Positions 32,253 to 40,292 of a stretch of 64,000 nucleotides of DNA are shown piece after piece. The stretch is from CF-118 sp035689345 (GTDB lineage Bacteria > Chloroflexota > Dormibacteria > Dormibacterales > Dormibacteraceae). Every line of letters begins with the position of its first letter. Positions within the stretch are counted from its first letter, which is position 1. A program made the translations under genes and the position numbers. Under the pieces are notes generated by a model. That model worked only from the letters and a program-made list of their open reading frames with translations. It searched no databases and was not told the origin of the DNA. The DNA is taken from assembly GCA_035689345.1 (NCBI GenBank), contig DASSLR010000012.1, forward strand, positions 59,482 to 123,481. Direction: 5' to 3'.

Positions 32253-32639
32253 TCAGCGCGTGAGCACCGCCTGCGTCTGCGTGACCTGCGCCACGCGCTT
32301 GCCCGCCGCGTCGTAGAGGTCGGTCTGCACCACGATCGTCGACCTGCCCACGTGCAGCGGTCTGGCCACCGCGTCGACGTGACCATCACGCACGCCGCGG
32401 AAGAAGTTGGTCTTCGACTCGATGGTGCTGGTGACCGCGCCATCCGGCAGGTTGAGAAACGCGCACAGCGCGCCGGCCGTGTCGCCCAGCGCCATGAGAG
32501 CGCCACCGTGAAGCGCCCCACCTGAGGTGCACAGGTGCTCCGACCATGCGAGGCGCGCGCGCACTTCATCACGCGAGGCCTGACCGACCTCGATGCCGAG
32601 GTGCCGCGCGAACGGCATCGAATCCATCAGCGCGTCCAT
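32253..32639 (-). CDS. PaaI-type hotdog thioesterase
   Basis: A 128-residue hotdog-fold protein. The family pattern HLCTSGGALHGGALMALGDTAG contains the conserved HGG and Asp of the active site. It probably hydrolyses acyl- or aryl-acyl-CoA. Its ATG overlaps the stop of psuG by one base, so it ends a three-gene operon; why a thioesterase accompanies pseudouridine breakdown is unclear. Confidence 0.87.
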   Translation of the reverse strand: MDALMDSMPFARHLGIEVGQASRDEVRARLAWSEHLCTSGGALHGGALMALGDTAGALCAFLNLPDGAVTSTIESKTNFFRGVRDGHVDAVARPLHVGRSTIVVQTDLYDAAGKRVAQVTQTQAVLTR

Positions 32640-33523
32640 CAACGCGGAAGCTCGGCCAGCGCTCGCGCCACGCGCGCGGCGACGCGGGCGTTGTTGATGA
32701 CGACCTCGACGTTGAGGTCCAGGGAGCGGCCGCCCGACAGCTCGGCCACCATCGCGAGCAGCCGCGGTGTCACGCCCGCGCCCTCGACATCGCCGGCCCG
32801 TCCGATCGCGTGCGCAACCAGCTCGTTCGCGCCTTCCAGCTCGGCGGGCGGCGGCACCGCGACGACGATGCCGCGCGATCCCGCCGCCCATGACGCCGCC
32901 AGGACCCGCGCGGCGTCGTCGGGGCCGTCGACGCGGGCCGAGACGCGGTGGCCGCTGCTCGCCAGGTAGAACGCCGGCACCTCGTCCGTGCCGAACCCGA
33001 GCACGGGCACGGCGAGCGTCTCCAGGCGCTCGAGGGTGAGGCCGATGTCGAGGATGATCTTCGGCCCGGCGCAGAAGACGGCCACCGCCGTGGCGCCGAG
33101 CTCCTCGAGGTCGGCGGACTGGTCCTCGGGATGGCCGCGGTGCACCCCGCCGATGCCACCGGTGGCCATGATCCGGATGCCGGCCATCGCCGCCGCCCGC
33201 ATCGTGGCGGCGACGGTCGTGGCGCCGGCCGCCCGGTGCACCAGCGCGGGCCCGAGGTCGCGGGTCGACACCTTCTGCGAGCCGGCGGCGATTCGTTGGA
33301 GCTCGTCGGTGGTCAGGCCCACCTTGATGCGGCCGTCCAGCACTCCGATCGTGGCGGGCACGGCGCCTTCCTCGCGTATCGCTGACTCGCATCCGAGCCC
33401 GGCCTGGAGGTTGTGCGGGGCGGGGAGGCCCTGGCCCACGATCGAAGTCTCCAGCGCCACGACCGCCCGGCCCTGCGCGAGCGCGCCGGCCACCTCGGGA
33501 GCGATCGACAGGAGATCGCTCAC
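32639..33523 (-). CDS. psuG: Pseudouridine-5'-phosphate glycosidase
   Basis: A 294-residue enzyme that cleaves pseudouridine 5'-phosphate to uracil and ribose 5-phosphate in the catabolic direction. Signatures are ALETSIVGQGLPAPHN, the catalytic Lys region GRIKVGLT, IMATGGIGGVHRG and GFGTDEVPAFY. GTG 33523 overlaps the stop of the upstream PfkB kinase (GTGA), matching the usual psuK-psuG pairing. Full length for the family. Confidence 0.95.
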   Translation of the reverse strand: MSDLLSIAPEVAGALAQGRAVVALETSIVGQGLPAPHNLQAGLGCESAIREEGAVPATIGVLDGRIKVGLTTDELQRIAAGSQKVSTRDLGPALVHRAAGATTVAATMRAAAMAGIRIMATGGIGGVHRGHPEDQSADLEELGATAVAVFCAGPKIILDIGLTLERLETLAVPVLGFGTDEVPAFYLASSGHRVSARVDGPDDAARVLAASWAAGSRGIVVAVPPPAELEGANELVAHAIGRAGDVEGAGVTPRLLAMVAELSGGRSLDLNVEVVINNARVAARVARALAELPR

Positions 33524-34386
33524 GTCGGGCGAGCTCCCACGTCCGCCACGGCGGCGGCCGCGACACGCACCGCCTTCTCGCCCGCCTGCTGCGGGCCTTC
33601 GCCGGCGATGAACGCGATGCAGAAAGCCGCCGCAAACGCGTCGCCCGCGCCTGTCGGGTCGACCAGCCGGGCCGCGGGCGCGGCGATGCGCCGGCCGCAC
33701 ACGATGGCGCCGGCCGCGCCCAGCTTCAGCGCCGTCACGGGCGCGAGCCTGTCCACGGGCAGTGGCATGGCGTCGGCCTCGGCCGCGGTGGCGAAGAGGA
33801 TGTCGGGCTTGATCCGGCCGAGCTCGGACATCATCCGCGCGGGGCCGTAGTCGACAAGCCCCGCCACCGAGGAGAGGTCGACCGACACCTTGCCCCCGCC
33901 GTGGCGCACGATCTCGACCGCCGCACGCGCGGCTGACGCGAGCGGGTCCGTGAAAAGCGAATAGGCCGGGACGTGCAGCAGGTCGATGCCCTCGAACCAC
34001 TCGACCTGGAGGTCGTCGCGGCGAAGGCCGACGCTGGCCCCGCGCTGGGTGGCCATGGTGCGCTCGCCACCTGGGCCGAGCAGCACGGCGATGGCGCCGG
34101 TGGGCTCGCTCGCGAGCACGGCGTGCACGACCACTCCGCTCGCCTCCATCTCGCCGACCAGCCGCCGCCCCGCGTCGTCGTCGCCGACGCAGGTGATCAG
34201 GCGCGCGCCGGCCCCGAGCGAGGCGACCCAGGCGCAGAAGTTGGCCGCCTGGCCGCCGCCGCCGACGCGTATCGACGCGGGCGTGTCGTCGTTGGTACGT
34301 AGTTCCCCATGCGGGGCGATCGTGATGTCCAAAACGAGATCGCCGATCGCCGCCAGCAGCACGCACACGAGGATAGCCGCGCACAT
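33520..34386 (-). CDS. psuK: PfkB-family kinase, probable pseudouridine kinase
   Basis: A 288-residue ribokinase-like protein with N-terminal GDLVLD, substrate motif RVGGGGQAANFCAW and C-terminal anion-hole motif DPTGAGDAFAAAF with the catalytic Asp. Overlap with psuG suggests it phosphorylates pseudouridine, but sequence alone does not exclude another nucleoside or sugar. The start is uncertain; a GTG seven codons downstream of ATG 34386 would begin nearer the usual family start. Confidence 0.8.
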   Translation of the reverse strand: MCAAILVCVLLAAIGDLVLDITIAPHGELRTNDDTPASIRVGGGGQAANFCAWVASLGAGARLITCVGDDDAGRRLVGEMEASGVVVHAVLASEPTGAIAVLLGPGGERTMATQRGASVGLRRDDLQVEWFEGIDLLHVPAYSLFTDPLASAARAAVEIVRHGGGKVSVDLSSVAGLVDYGPARMMSELGRIKPDILFATAAEADAMPLPVDRLAPVTALKLGAAGAIVCGRRIAAPAARLVDPTGAGDAFAAAFCIAFIAGEGPQQAGEKAVRVAAAAVADVGARPT

Positions 34387-34436
34387 AGCCCATAGAAATC
34401 CTGGCCGGGGCCTGCTCTAATCTGGGATGAACAAGG

Positions 34437-36305
34437 GTGGGGACCCGAACGCCAGCCGGTGTCGCGACGCGCGCCTCCCGGAAGGTGGCGACCAAACGTC
34501 GCCAGCCGGCCGAATCGAAGGCCGTCCCGGCGCCGCTCATCAAGCTCAGCGCGGTCAAAAAGCTCTTCGGCAAGCGCGCGGTGCTGGAGAAGATCGACCT
34601 GACCGTCGCGCCGGGTGAGCTCGTGGAGGTCACGGGTCCGAGCGGGGCGGGCAAGACGACGCTGCTCCGGCTGCTGCACGGCCAGCTGCGGCCAAGTGGC
34701 GGCGAGGTGTGGGTCGAGGGCCGAGCACTTCACAGGTGGTGGCGGCGCGACCTCGACCGCATCCGGCGCGACGTCTCCTTCCTCTTCCAGGAGCAGCGTC
34801 TCCTGGGGCGCCTCACCGCTCAAGAGAACGTGGTCCTCGCGCTGATGGTCAACGAACCGCAGACGCCCTACGGCGAGATCGACCAGCGCGCGACCGCGGC
34901 GCTCGACGCTCTCGGCGTCGGCCACCGGCGCGGCGCCTATCCCCACCAGATGTCGGCCGGCGAGAGGCAGCGGGTCGCCGTCGCGCGGGCGCTCGCGACC
35001 AGGCCGCGGATCCTGCTGGCCGACGAGCCGTTCACGGCGATCGACAGGGACAACGCGCAGGCCGTCGCCCGGATGCTCGAGGAAGCGGCGGTGCAGGGGA
35101 CCGCAGTGGTCGTCGCGACCCACCAGCCCAGCGGCCGCGCGTCGCGCGTGGTGCGGCTGCCCGAAGGCGCGGTCGCTGAGGGCGCGCGCAAGCCGGCGCC
35201 GGCCAACGGCACGCGGGCCGCGCGATTGGGGTGGCGGCGGCTGGCCGAGGCCAACGGCCACACGAACGGTCAGGCGAACGGCCACTCCAATGGACACGCC
35301 AACGGCCACGCCAACGGCAAGGCCAATGGCAAGGCCGCGCTCAACGGGCAGAGGAACGGCAACCACGGGACGAGCTCGCCGCGGCCGGCCCCGCGCTGGC
35401 GACGGATCGCGGCGTTGACGGCCAACAGCTTCCGCCTGGTCGTTCTCGGAGGCCTGCGCAGCTGGCGGCGCGACCTGCGCTTCAACGCCCCGGCGATGCA
35501 GACGCTGGCCATGGTGCTCCTGCTGGCCGGACTGCTCGCGCTTGTGGGCATCTCGCTCGGTCGCGCGGCCGCCACCGCCGAGGTCCAGGCGTCGACGGTG
35601 CGCGTGTACCTGGCCGAGAACGCGACCGACGGCCAGGTGAGCGCGCTCAGGGCGAAGTTCTTGGCGGATCCCCGCGTCGCGTCGGTCCGCGAGGTGAGTT
35701 CCGAACAGGCGATGCAGGAGGCGAGTGGGCGTCCGGGGCTGGGCAGCCTGGCCGGCCTCTCCGACACGAACCCGTTCCCCGCGAGTCTCGACGTGCACGT
35801 CAAGCTCGTGACCGAGGTCAGCGCTGTCGCGCAGATCGCCAACGGCGACCCGGCGGTCGATCCCTCTTACCCCACGTCGTATGACCCCGACGTCTACGGG
35901 AGGCTGCGCACCATCGCGATCGCGGTGGGCGTCGCGGGCGGCGTGCTGCTCTTACTGTTCGCGTTCATCGCCTACGCCGTGACCGCCAACTCCATGCGCG
36001 CGGTGGCATCGGCGCGGCGCGAAGAGGTGACGACGCTGCGCCTGCTCGGCGCGCGAAGGTGGATGGTGCGCGATCCGTTCGTGATCGAAGGTCTGATGAC
36101 CGGCGCGCTCGCCGGCGCCATCGCGGGGGCTCTCGTCGCGGGCGCGTACGTCCTGGCGATGCAGTTCGCGCAAGCGACGTACGTGCAGCTGCTCCCAGGC
36201 GTCGGGCTCACCACCACGCGCTTTGTGATCGCGGGCGTGGTCGTCGCCGGCATGATGCTGGGCGTCGCGACCTCGATCCTGAGCTTCCGGCGAGTCCGCG
36301 CATGA
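34437..36305 (+). CDS. ftsEX: Natural FtsE-FtsX fusion (cell-division ABC transporter)
   Basis: One 622-residue chain joins both halves of FtsEX. Residues about 34-255 are FtsE: Walker A GPSGAGKTTLL, Q-loop LFQEQRLL, signature MSAGERQRVAVARAL, Walker B ILLADEPF, and H-loop ATHQ. A flexible Asn-Gly repeat linker covers 272-299. From about 322 comes FtsX: a first membrane helix, an extracytoplasmic domain (VRVYLAENATDGQVSALR), then three C-terminal helices with the coupling segment REEVTTLRLLGARRWMVRDPF. FtsEX normally has two genes and controls a peptidoglycan hydrolase outside. The partner M23 gene follows with an ATGA overlap. The start is uncertain: GTG 34437, or GTG 34485 just before the basic leader. 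Confidence 0.9.
   Translation: MGTRTPAGVATRASRKVATKRRQPAESKAVPAPLIKLSAVKKLFGKRAVLEKIDLTVAPGELVEVTGPSGAGKTTLLRLLHGQLRPSGGEVWVEGRALHRWWRRDLDRIRRDVSFLFQEQRLLGRLTAQENVVLALMVNEPQTPYGEIDQRATAALDALGVGHRRGAYPHQMSAGERQRVAVARALATRPRILLADEPFTAIDRDNAQAVARMLEEAAVQGTAVVVATHQPSGRASRVVRLPEGAVAEGARKPAPANGTRAARLGWRRLAEANGHTNGQANGHSNGHANGHANGKANGKAALNGQRNGNHGTSSPRPAPRWRRIAALTANSFRLVVLGGLRSWRRDLRFNAPAMQTLAMVLLLAGLLALVGISLGRAAATAEVQASTVRVYLAENATDGQVSALRAKFLADPRVASVREVSSEQAMQEASGRPGLGSLAGLSDTNPFPASLDVHVKLVTEVSAVAQIANGDPAVDPSYPTSYDPDVYGRLRTIAIAVGVAGGVLLLLFAFIAYAVTANSMRAVASARREEVTTLRLLGARRWMVRDPFVIEGLMTGALAGAIAGALVAGAYVLAMQFAQATYVQLLPGVGLTTTRFVIAGVVVAGMMLGVATSILSFRRVRA
35250..35333 (+). repeat. Seven 12-base units coding an Asn-Gly linker in FtsEX
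   Basis: Seven tandem units of the form GCC-AAC-GGC-CAC encode ANGH, TNGQ, ANGH, SNGH, ANGH, ANGK, ANGK. They sit exactly between ATPase and permease parts. Low-complexity units of this kind change copy number easily by slippage, without frameshift. Confidence 0.9.
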
Positions 36306-37579
36306 GACGCGCCGCCGCGGGCCTGCTGGCTGCCGCGGTGGTCGCCTCCCTCGTCGCGTTGCACACGCCCTCGGCTCGCGCCGACGCGCCGAACTGTTCC
36401 GGCACGTCGATCGCCACGGATGCCCGCATCGCCTGCACCCAGGCCGCGCTCGGCGCACTGCAGCAGCGGCTCGGAGGCGACCTCGCCGCCGCCCTGACCA
36501 CGCAGCAGCACCTGAGCCGGACCGTCGCCGCGGCGACGGCGCGGGCGCAGCTCCTCTCCGCACAGCTGGCGCAGGAAGAGGCGAAGGTCGAGCAGCTGCA
36601 GAGCGAGATCGCGGCGCTGGACGATCAGATCGCGAGTCTCGAGCTGCGGATCGACAACGAGCGTGCACAGGTGAGGGCGCTGGCGCGCGCGATGTACCGG
36701 CGACCGTCCTCGTTCCTCGACATCCTGGCGAGCTCCGGCAACCTCGCCGACGCGCTTACCGCGACCGCAGACCTGGTCGTCGCCGGCCAGCGCGCGCACG
36801 CGCTTCAGGAGAGGCTGCAGAACGACCTCGTCAAGGTGCAGGCCGACCGCGACGCGCGCCAGTCGGACCTGGACCAGGAGAACGCGACGCTCGACGAGCT
36901 CCAGTCCGGGGCGGACCAGCTGACCTCGCTGCAGGCGTACATCGAGGACCTCGCGTCGCAGCTGGTGACGCTCATCTCCCACATCCGGAGCGAGATCTCG
37001 ACGCTGCCGAACGTGTCGCCCGACGACGCCACCGCCGTGGCCACGCTGATGGAGCAGCAGGAGACGGCGCTCACCGCTCAGTCCCAGACCGCCGCGTGGG
37101 CGGTGGCGGGGGTCGGCGCCGGGCAGGCGACCGCCCTCATCGCTCTTCCGGACGGGTTCGGGCCGGCCGGGATCGTCATGTCGTGGCCCATGGCGGGGGG
37201 GACGCTGACGCAGCCGTTCGGCCCGACGACGTTCGCGCTCGAGCCGCCACTGGGTCGCTACGCGCACTTCCATACCGGCATCGACATCGCCGCAGGGCCA
37301 GGGACGCCGGTCGGCGCCGCTGCCGACGGGCTCGTGGTGTCGGTGCAGCACACGAGCTTCGGCTACGGCAACTACGTGATCGTCGCCCACGGCGGCGGCC
37401 TCTTCACGCTCTACGGGCACCTGGCCGACACATCGGTGGTGGAGGGCCAGCGCGTGCTGCGCTCGCAGCTGATCGGGCACGAGGGCGCGACCGGCCTCGC
37501 CACAGGTCCGCACCTGCACTTCGAGGTGCGCTACAACGGCGCGGTCGTCGACCCCCTGAGCTACCTGCCTCCGCGGTAG
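36302..37579 (+). CDS. Secreted coiled-coil M23 peptidase, FtsEX-controlled murein hydrolase (EnvC/PcsB-like)
   Basis: A 425-residue exported protein. After a signal peptide (1 to about 27, SARA) comes a long coiled coil (about 45-270, EEAKVEQLQSEIAALDDQIASLE), then an M23/LytM domain (about 295-420) with the zinc ligands HTGIDIA (H, D) and HLHFE. The motif set is complete, so it may be an active endopeptidase rather than a degenerate activator such as EnvC. The ATG overlaps the FtsEX stop (ATGA). Known FtsEX systems activate such coiled-coil partners through the FtsX extracytoplasmic loop. Its 3' end overlaps the convergent GAF gene by 19 bases. Confidence 0.9.
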   Translation: MRRAAAGLLAAAVVASLVALHTPSARADAPNCSGTSIATDARIACTQAALGALQQRLGGDLAAALTTQQHLSRTVAAATARAQLLSAQLAQEEAKVEQLQSEIAALDDQIASLELRIDNERAQVRALARAMYRRPSSFLDILASSGNLADALTATADLVVAGQRAHALQERLQNDLVKVQADRDARQSDLDQENATLDELQSGADQLTSLQAYIEDLASQLVTLISHIRSEISTLPNVSPDDATAVATLMEQQETALTAQSQTAAWAVAGVGAGQATALIALPDGFGPAGIVMSWPMAGGTLTQPFGPTTFALEPPLGRYAHFHTGIDIAAGPGTPVGAAADGLVVSVQHTSFGYGNYVIVAHGGGLFTLYGHLADTSVVEGQRVLRSQLIGHEGATGLATGPHLHFEVRYNGAVVDPLSYLPPR

Positions 37580-38073
37580 CTCTCGGCGCTCTCCGCGTTG
37601 GGTGCGTGGATCCGCTGGCCGATGAGTCGCGCGCACTCGCGCATGAGGCCGAGCAATTCGTCCTCGATGTTCACCTGGTCCTTGCTCGCCCCGCACAGCG
37701 TCCCGAACCACCTGCCCTCGGACGTGAACACCGGGTACGAGACGAAAGTGCGGATGTCGAGGAGCCTGGCGACGCTGCTGCGCGGAAAGGTCTTCTGCGC
37801 GTCGGGCGTGTAGTTCGGCCCGCCTTCAGAAACGAAACGGCACACGCCTTCGGACCAGGGAAGCGAGATGTCCTCGGGGATGTGGAAGACCTCGCTCGAG
37901 TTGTACGAGAAAAGGATCCGCTGCTCGTCCTCGTCGAGCCGCGTCTCGGCGAGATACGTGGAGCTCAACCCGGTGAGCTGGGCCAGACGCGCCAGCAACC
38001 CCCGCGCCACCGTCTCGAGATCCTCGCCCGATGCAGCCGCTTCGGCGAGCAGCTCCTGCGCAGTCGGAGCCAT
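37561..38073 (-). CDS. GAF-domain protein
   Basis: A 170-residue soluble protein consisting of one GAF domain (about 20-155), with VCRFVSEGGPNY, LDIRTFVSYPVF and FGTLCGASKD as recognisable strands. Such stand-alone GAF proteins bind small ligands or partner with kinases. It has no output domain. Its 3' end overlaps the convergent M23 gene by 19 bases. ATG 38073 begins about 35 bases from the divergent substrate-binding lipoprotein start. Confidence 0.8.
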   Translation of the reverse strand: MAPTAQELLAEAAASGEDLETVARGLLARLAQLTGLSSTYLAETRLDEDEQRILFSYNSSEVFHIPEDISLPWSEGVCRFVSEGGPNYTPDAQKTFPRSSVARLLDIRTFVSYPVFTSEGRWFGTLCGASKDQVNIEDELLGLMRECARLIGQRIHAPNAESAESYRGGR

Positions 38074-38108
38074 CCGCTAACCATAATCAGGTAAAGTTCC
38101 GCGGAATC

Positions 38109-39137
38109 TTGAAGAGACTCGCCCTCGCGGTCATCGCGGCCGCGCTGCTGGCCACGGGTTGCGGCTCGACGGCATCAGCCTCCGACGACGGACCGCTGAC
38201 GCTCCGGCTCGGTTATTTTCCGAATCTCACGCACGCGCCGGCGATCGTCGGCCTGCAGAACGGAATCTTTGCGTCCGCGCTTGGCAGCGGCGTGACCATC
38301 GAGCGGCACACGTTCAACGCGGGCGGCGACGCCGTCACAGCGATCCTCTCCAGCTCCATCGACGCGAGCTTCGTCGGACCGAATCCGACGGTCAACGCCT
38401 ACGCCCAGTCGCACGGCGAGGCGATTCGAGTCATCTCGGGCGCCACGTCGGGTGGCGCGCTGCTCGTCGTGAGCGCGGACATCACCGGCCCCGATCAGCT
38501 GCGCGGCAAGAAGATCGCGGACCCGCAGCTTGGCGGCACGCAGGACGTCGCGCTGCGTTGGTACCTGAAGAGCCGCGGGTTCAAAACCGACGCGACGGGC
38601 GGAGGCGACGTGAGCGTCCTGCCGCAGGACAACTCGCAGACGCTGAACGCCTTCAAGCAGCACCAGATCGACGGAGCCTGGGTGCCCGAGCCCTGGGCGA
38701 GCCGGCTCGTCGTCGAAGGCGGCGGCCACATCCTCGTCGACGAGCGCGACCTGTGGCCGGGCGGCCGGTTCGTCACCACCGACCTGATCGTGTCCAAGCA
38801 GTTTCTGCGCGACCATCCCAAACGCGTGAAGGCGCTGCTGGAGGGTCTCTACAAGGCGGAGACGTTCATCAACTCGAACGCGGCCCAGGCGCAGTCGATC
38901 ACGAACGCCGCGGTGGGCGGCATCACCGGCAAGAAGCTCGCGGACGGGGTGGTGGCGGCCGCGTGGCCGCACATGACGTTCACGCTCGACCCGCTGGCCG
39001 CGACCCTGAAGGCGTCAGCCGACCACGCGCACAGCCTGGGCCTGCTGAGGGACGCGAACCTGAGCGGCATCTACGATCTCACGCTGCTCAACCAGGTGCT
39101 GGCGGAGCACAACCAGCCGCCTGTTTCAGGCCTCTAG
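38109..39137 (+). CDS. ABC substrate-binding lipoprotein, SsuA/nitrate-taurine type
   Basis: About 342 residues from TTG 38109. The signal ends in lipobox LLATGC. The mature protein has LRLGYFPNLTHAPAIVGLQNGIF, FVGPNPTVNAY and GAWVPEPWASRL, typical of SsuA/TauA/NrtA binding proteins for aliphatic sulfonates, taurine or nitrate. No ATPase or permease adjoins it; a fitting pair (SsuBC-like) is at 60749-62375 beside an APS reductase. The upstream open frame to 38031 overlaps the divergent GAF gene and is not chosen. Confidence 0.85.
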   Translation: MKRLALAVIAAALLATGCGSTASASDDGPLTLRLGYFPNLTHAPAIVGLQNGIFASALGSGVTIERHTFNAGGDAVTAILSSSIDASFVGPNPTVNAYAQSHGEAIRVISGATSGGALLVVSADITGPDQLRGKKIADPQLGGTQDVALRWYLKSRGFKTDATGGGDVSVLPQDNSQTLNAFKQHQIDGAWVPEPWASRLVVEGGGHILVDERDLWPGGRFVTTDLIVSKQFLRDHPKRVKALLEGLYKAETFINSNAAQAQSITNAAVGGITGKKLADGVVAAAWPHMTFTLDPLAATLKASADHAHSLGLLRDANLSGIYDLTLLNQVLAEHNQPPVSGL

Positions 39138-39148
39138 CGTCAGCGCGG

Positions 39149-40264
39149 TCACGACAGGAAGTCGTCCACCATCCAACCTCTGCCGGCGACGTGCCACCAC
39201 AGACCGTCGATGTTGGCGCCGGGCACGTAAGCCGGCCCGCCGTCGAGGGTGACCGCTGCTCCGTCGTGGATGCAACCGACCACTCTTCCGGATAGCCCGG
39301 GCGTGGCGCGGAGGTTGGCGCAGTCAGTCGGACTCGCGCCCATCCCGAGCACCACGGTCCCGGCCTCTCCGACCGCGGGAAACACATGGTCGGGACGGCA
39401 CCGCCAGGCCAGGCCATGCCACTGGCCCTGGGTGAGGTACACGTACGTGCCGCACTTGAGGATCACGCCGTTGGAGCCGGCGGAGCCGACGAAGTAAGCC
39501 GACTGGGCGCCATCGACCTGAGCGCCGACAACCACGCACGCCCGGTTGCCGGGGCATGCATCCATGGCATTTGCGAGCAACGCGACGGCCCGGCCCTGGG
39601 CTAAATCGTTCGCGGCTGCGAGCGGAGTGGCGAACGATCCGCCCGTGGCATGGTGGGCGACCACCGGCACGATGCTTTCGGGTGGTGGCTGAAACGATCC
39701 ATCACCGGGGGTCTCGTACCAGTCGAACGGGTCGATGCCGGTCGTGGCCAGACCGGTGCGAACCGTGACCGCAATCGGCGAATGGTCTGTGCAGTTGACG
39801 CTCAGGCCGCAAGCCACCGCCGGACTGTAGATCCCGCCCCAATCCGCGCACGCCGGCGAGCCTATCGATTCCAAATCGCGCGCGACCGAGAAGACGTGAT
39901 AGGTGCCGGGCACGAGTCCTTTGAGGACATATGCGCCCTGGCCCATGACCGTCTCGACCGAGGCTCCACCGTACTGCACGCCTTGCACGTTTATGGCGTA
40001 GACCAGCTGCGGCAACACCACGTCCGCCGGGTAGTTGACCGAGCCGGTTATCGATCCCGCGGTGCCCGGGCTGGGAGTCGGGGGTTGCGGCGCGACGCTG
40101 AAGGTCCGCGCGGGCGATGCCGTGCCACCGCAGGAGCGCAGGGTCTGCGCGGGCGGCGAGCCTGTCACGCGCGCCGCCGAGGCCGTCGGCGTGCCGGCGG
40201 CTGACTGCCCGCAGGCTGCGACCAGGACGCAGACAAGGCTCACTACGACTGCTCGCATTGCCAT
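39149..40264 (-). CDS. Lipoprotein with C-terminal SH3-like domain
   Basis: A 371-residue protein. The N-terminus (MAMRAVVVSLVCVLVAAC) is a signal with lipobox LVAAC. A carboxypeptidase-regulatory-like beta domain (ITGSVNYPADVVLPQLVYAINV) follows a Pro-rich stretch, and the last 60 residues look like a bacterial SH3 fold (LSGRVVGCIHDGAAVTLDG ... WWHVAGRGWMVDDFLS). Several Cys residues may form disulfides. It is probably displayed on the outer face of the membrane; no enzymatic motif is seen. The longer open frame upstream is Arg/Cys-rich and not credible. Confidence 0.75.
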   Translation of the reverse strand: MAMRAVVVSLVCVLVAACGQSAAGTPTASAARVTGSPPAQTLRSCGGTASPARTFSVAPQPPTPSPGTAGSITGSVNYPADVVLPQLVYAINVQGVQYGGASVETVMGQGAYVLKGLVPGTYHVFSVARDLESIGSPACADWGGIYSPAVACGLSVNCTDHSPIAVTVRTGLATTGIDPFDWYETPGDGSFQPPPESIVPVVAHHATGGSFATPLAAANDLAQGRAVALLANAMDACPGNRACVVVGAQVDGAQSAYFVGSAGSNGVILKCGTYVYLTQGQWHGLAWRCRPDHVFPAVGEAGTVVLGMGASPTDCANLRATPGLSGRVVGCIHDGAAVTLDGGPAYVPGANIDGLWWHVAGRGWMVDDFLS

Positions 40265-40292
40265 TTCAAACGGCTGCGCCAACGGGAGGTTT

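Noticed and set aside
35250..35333. CRISPR-like repeat array
   Set aside because: Units are 12 bases, contiguous, without spacers, and code an in-frame Asn-Gly linker. The same holds for the 9-base units at 56969-57022.
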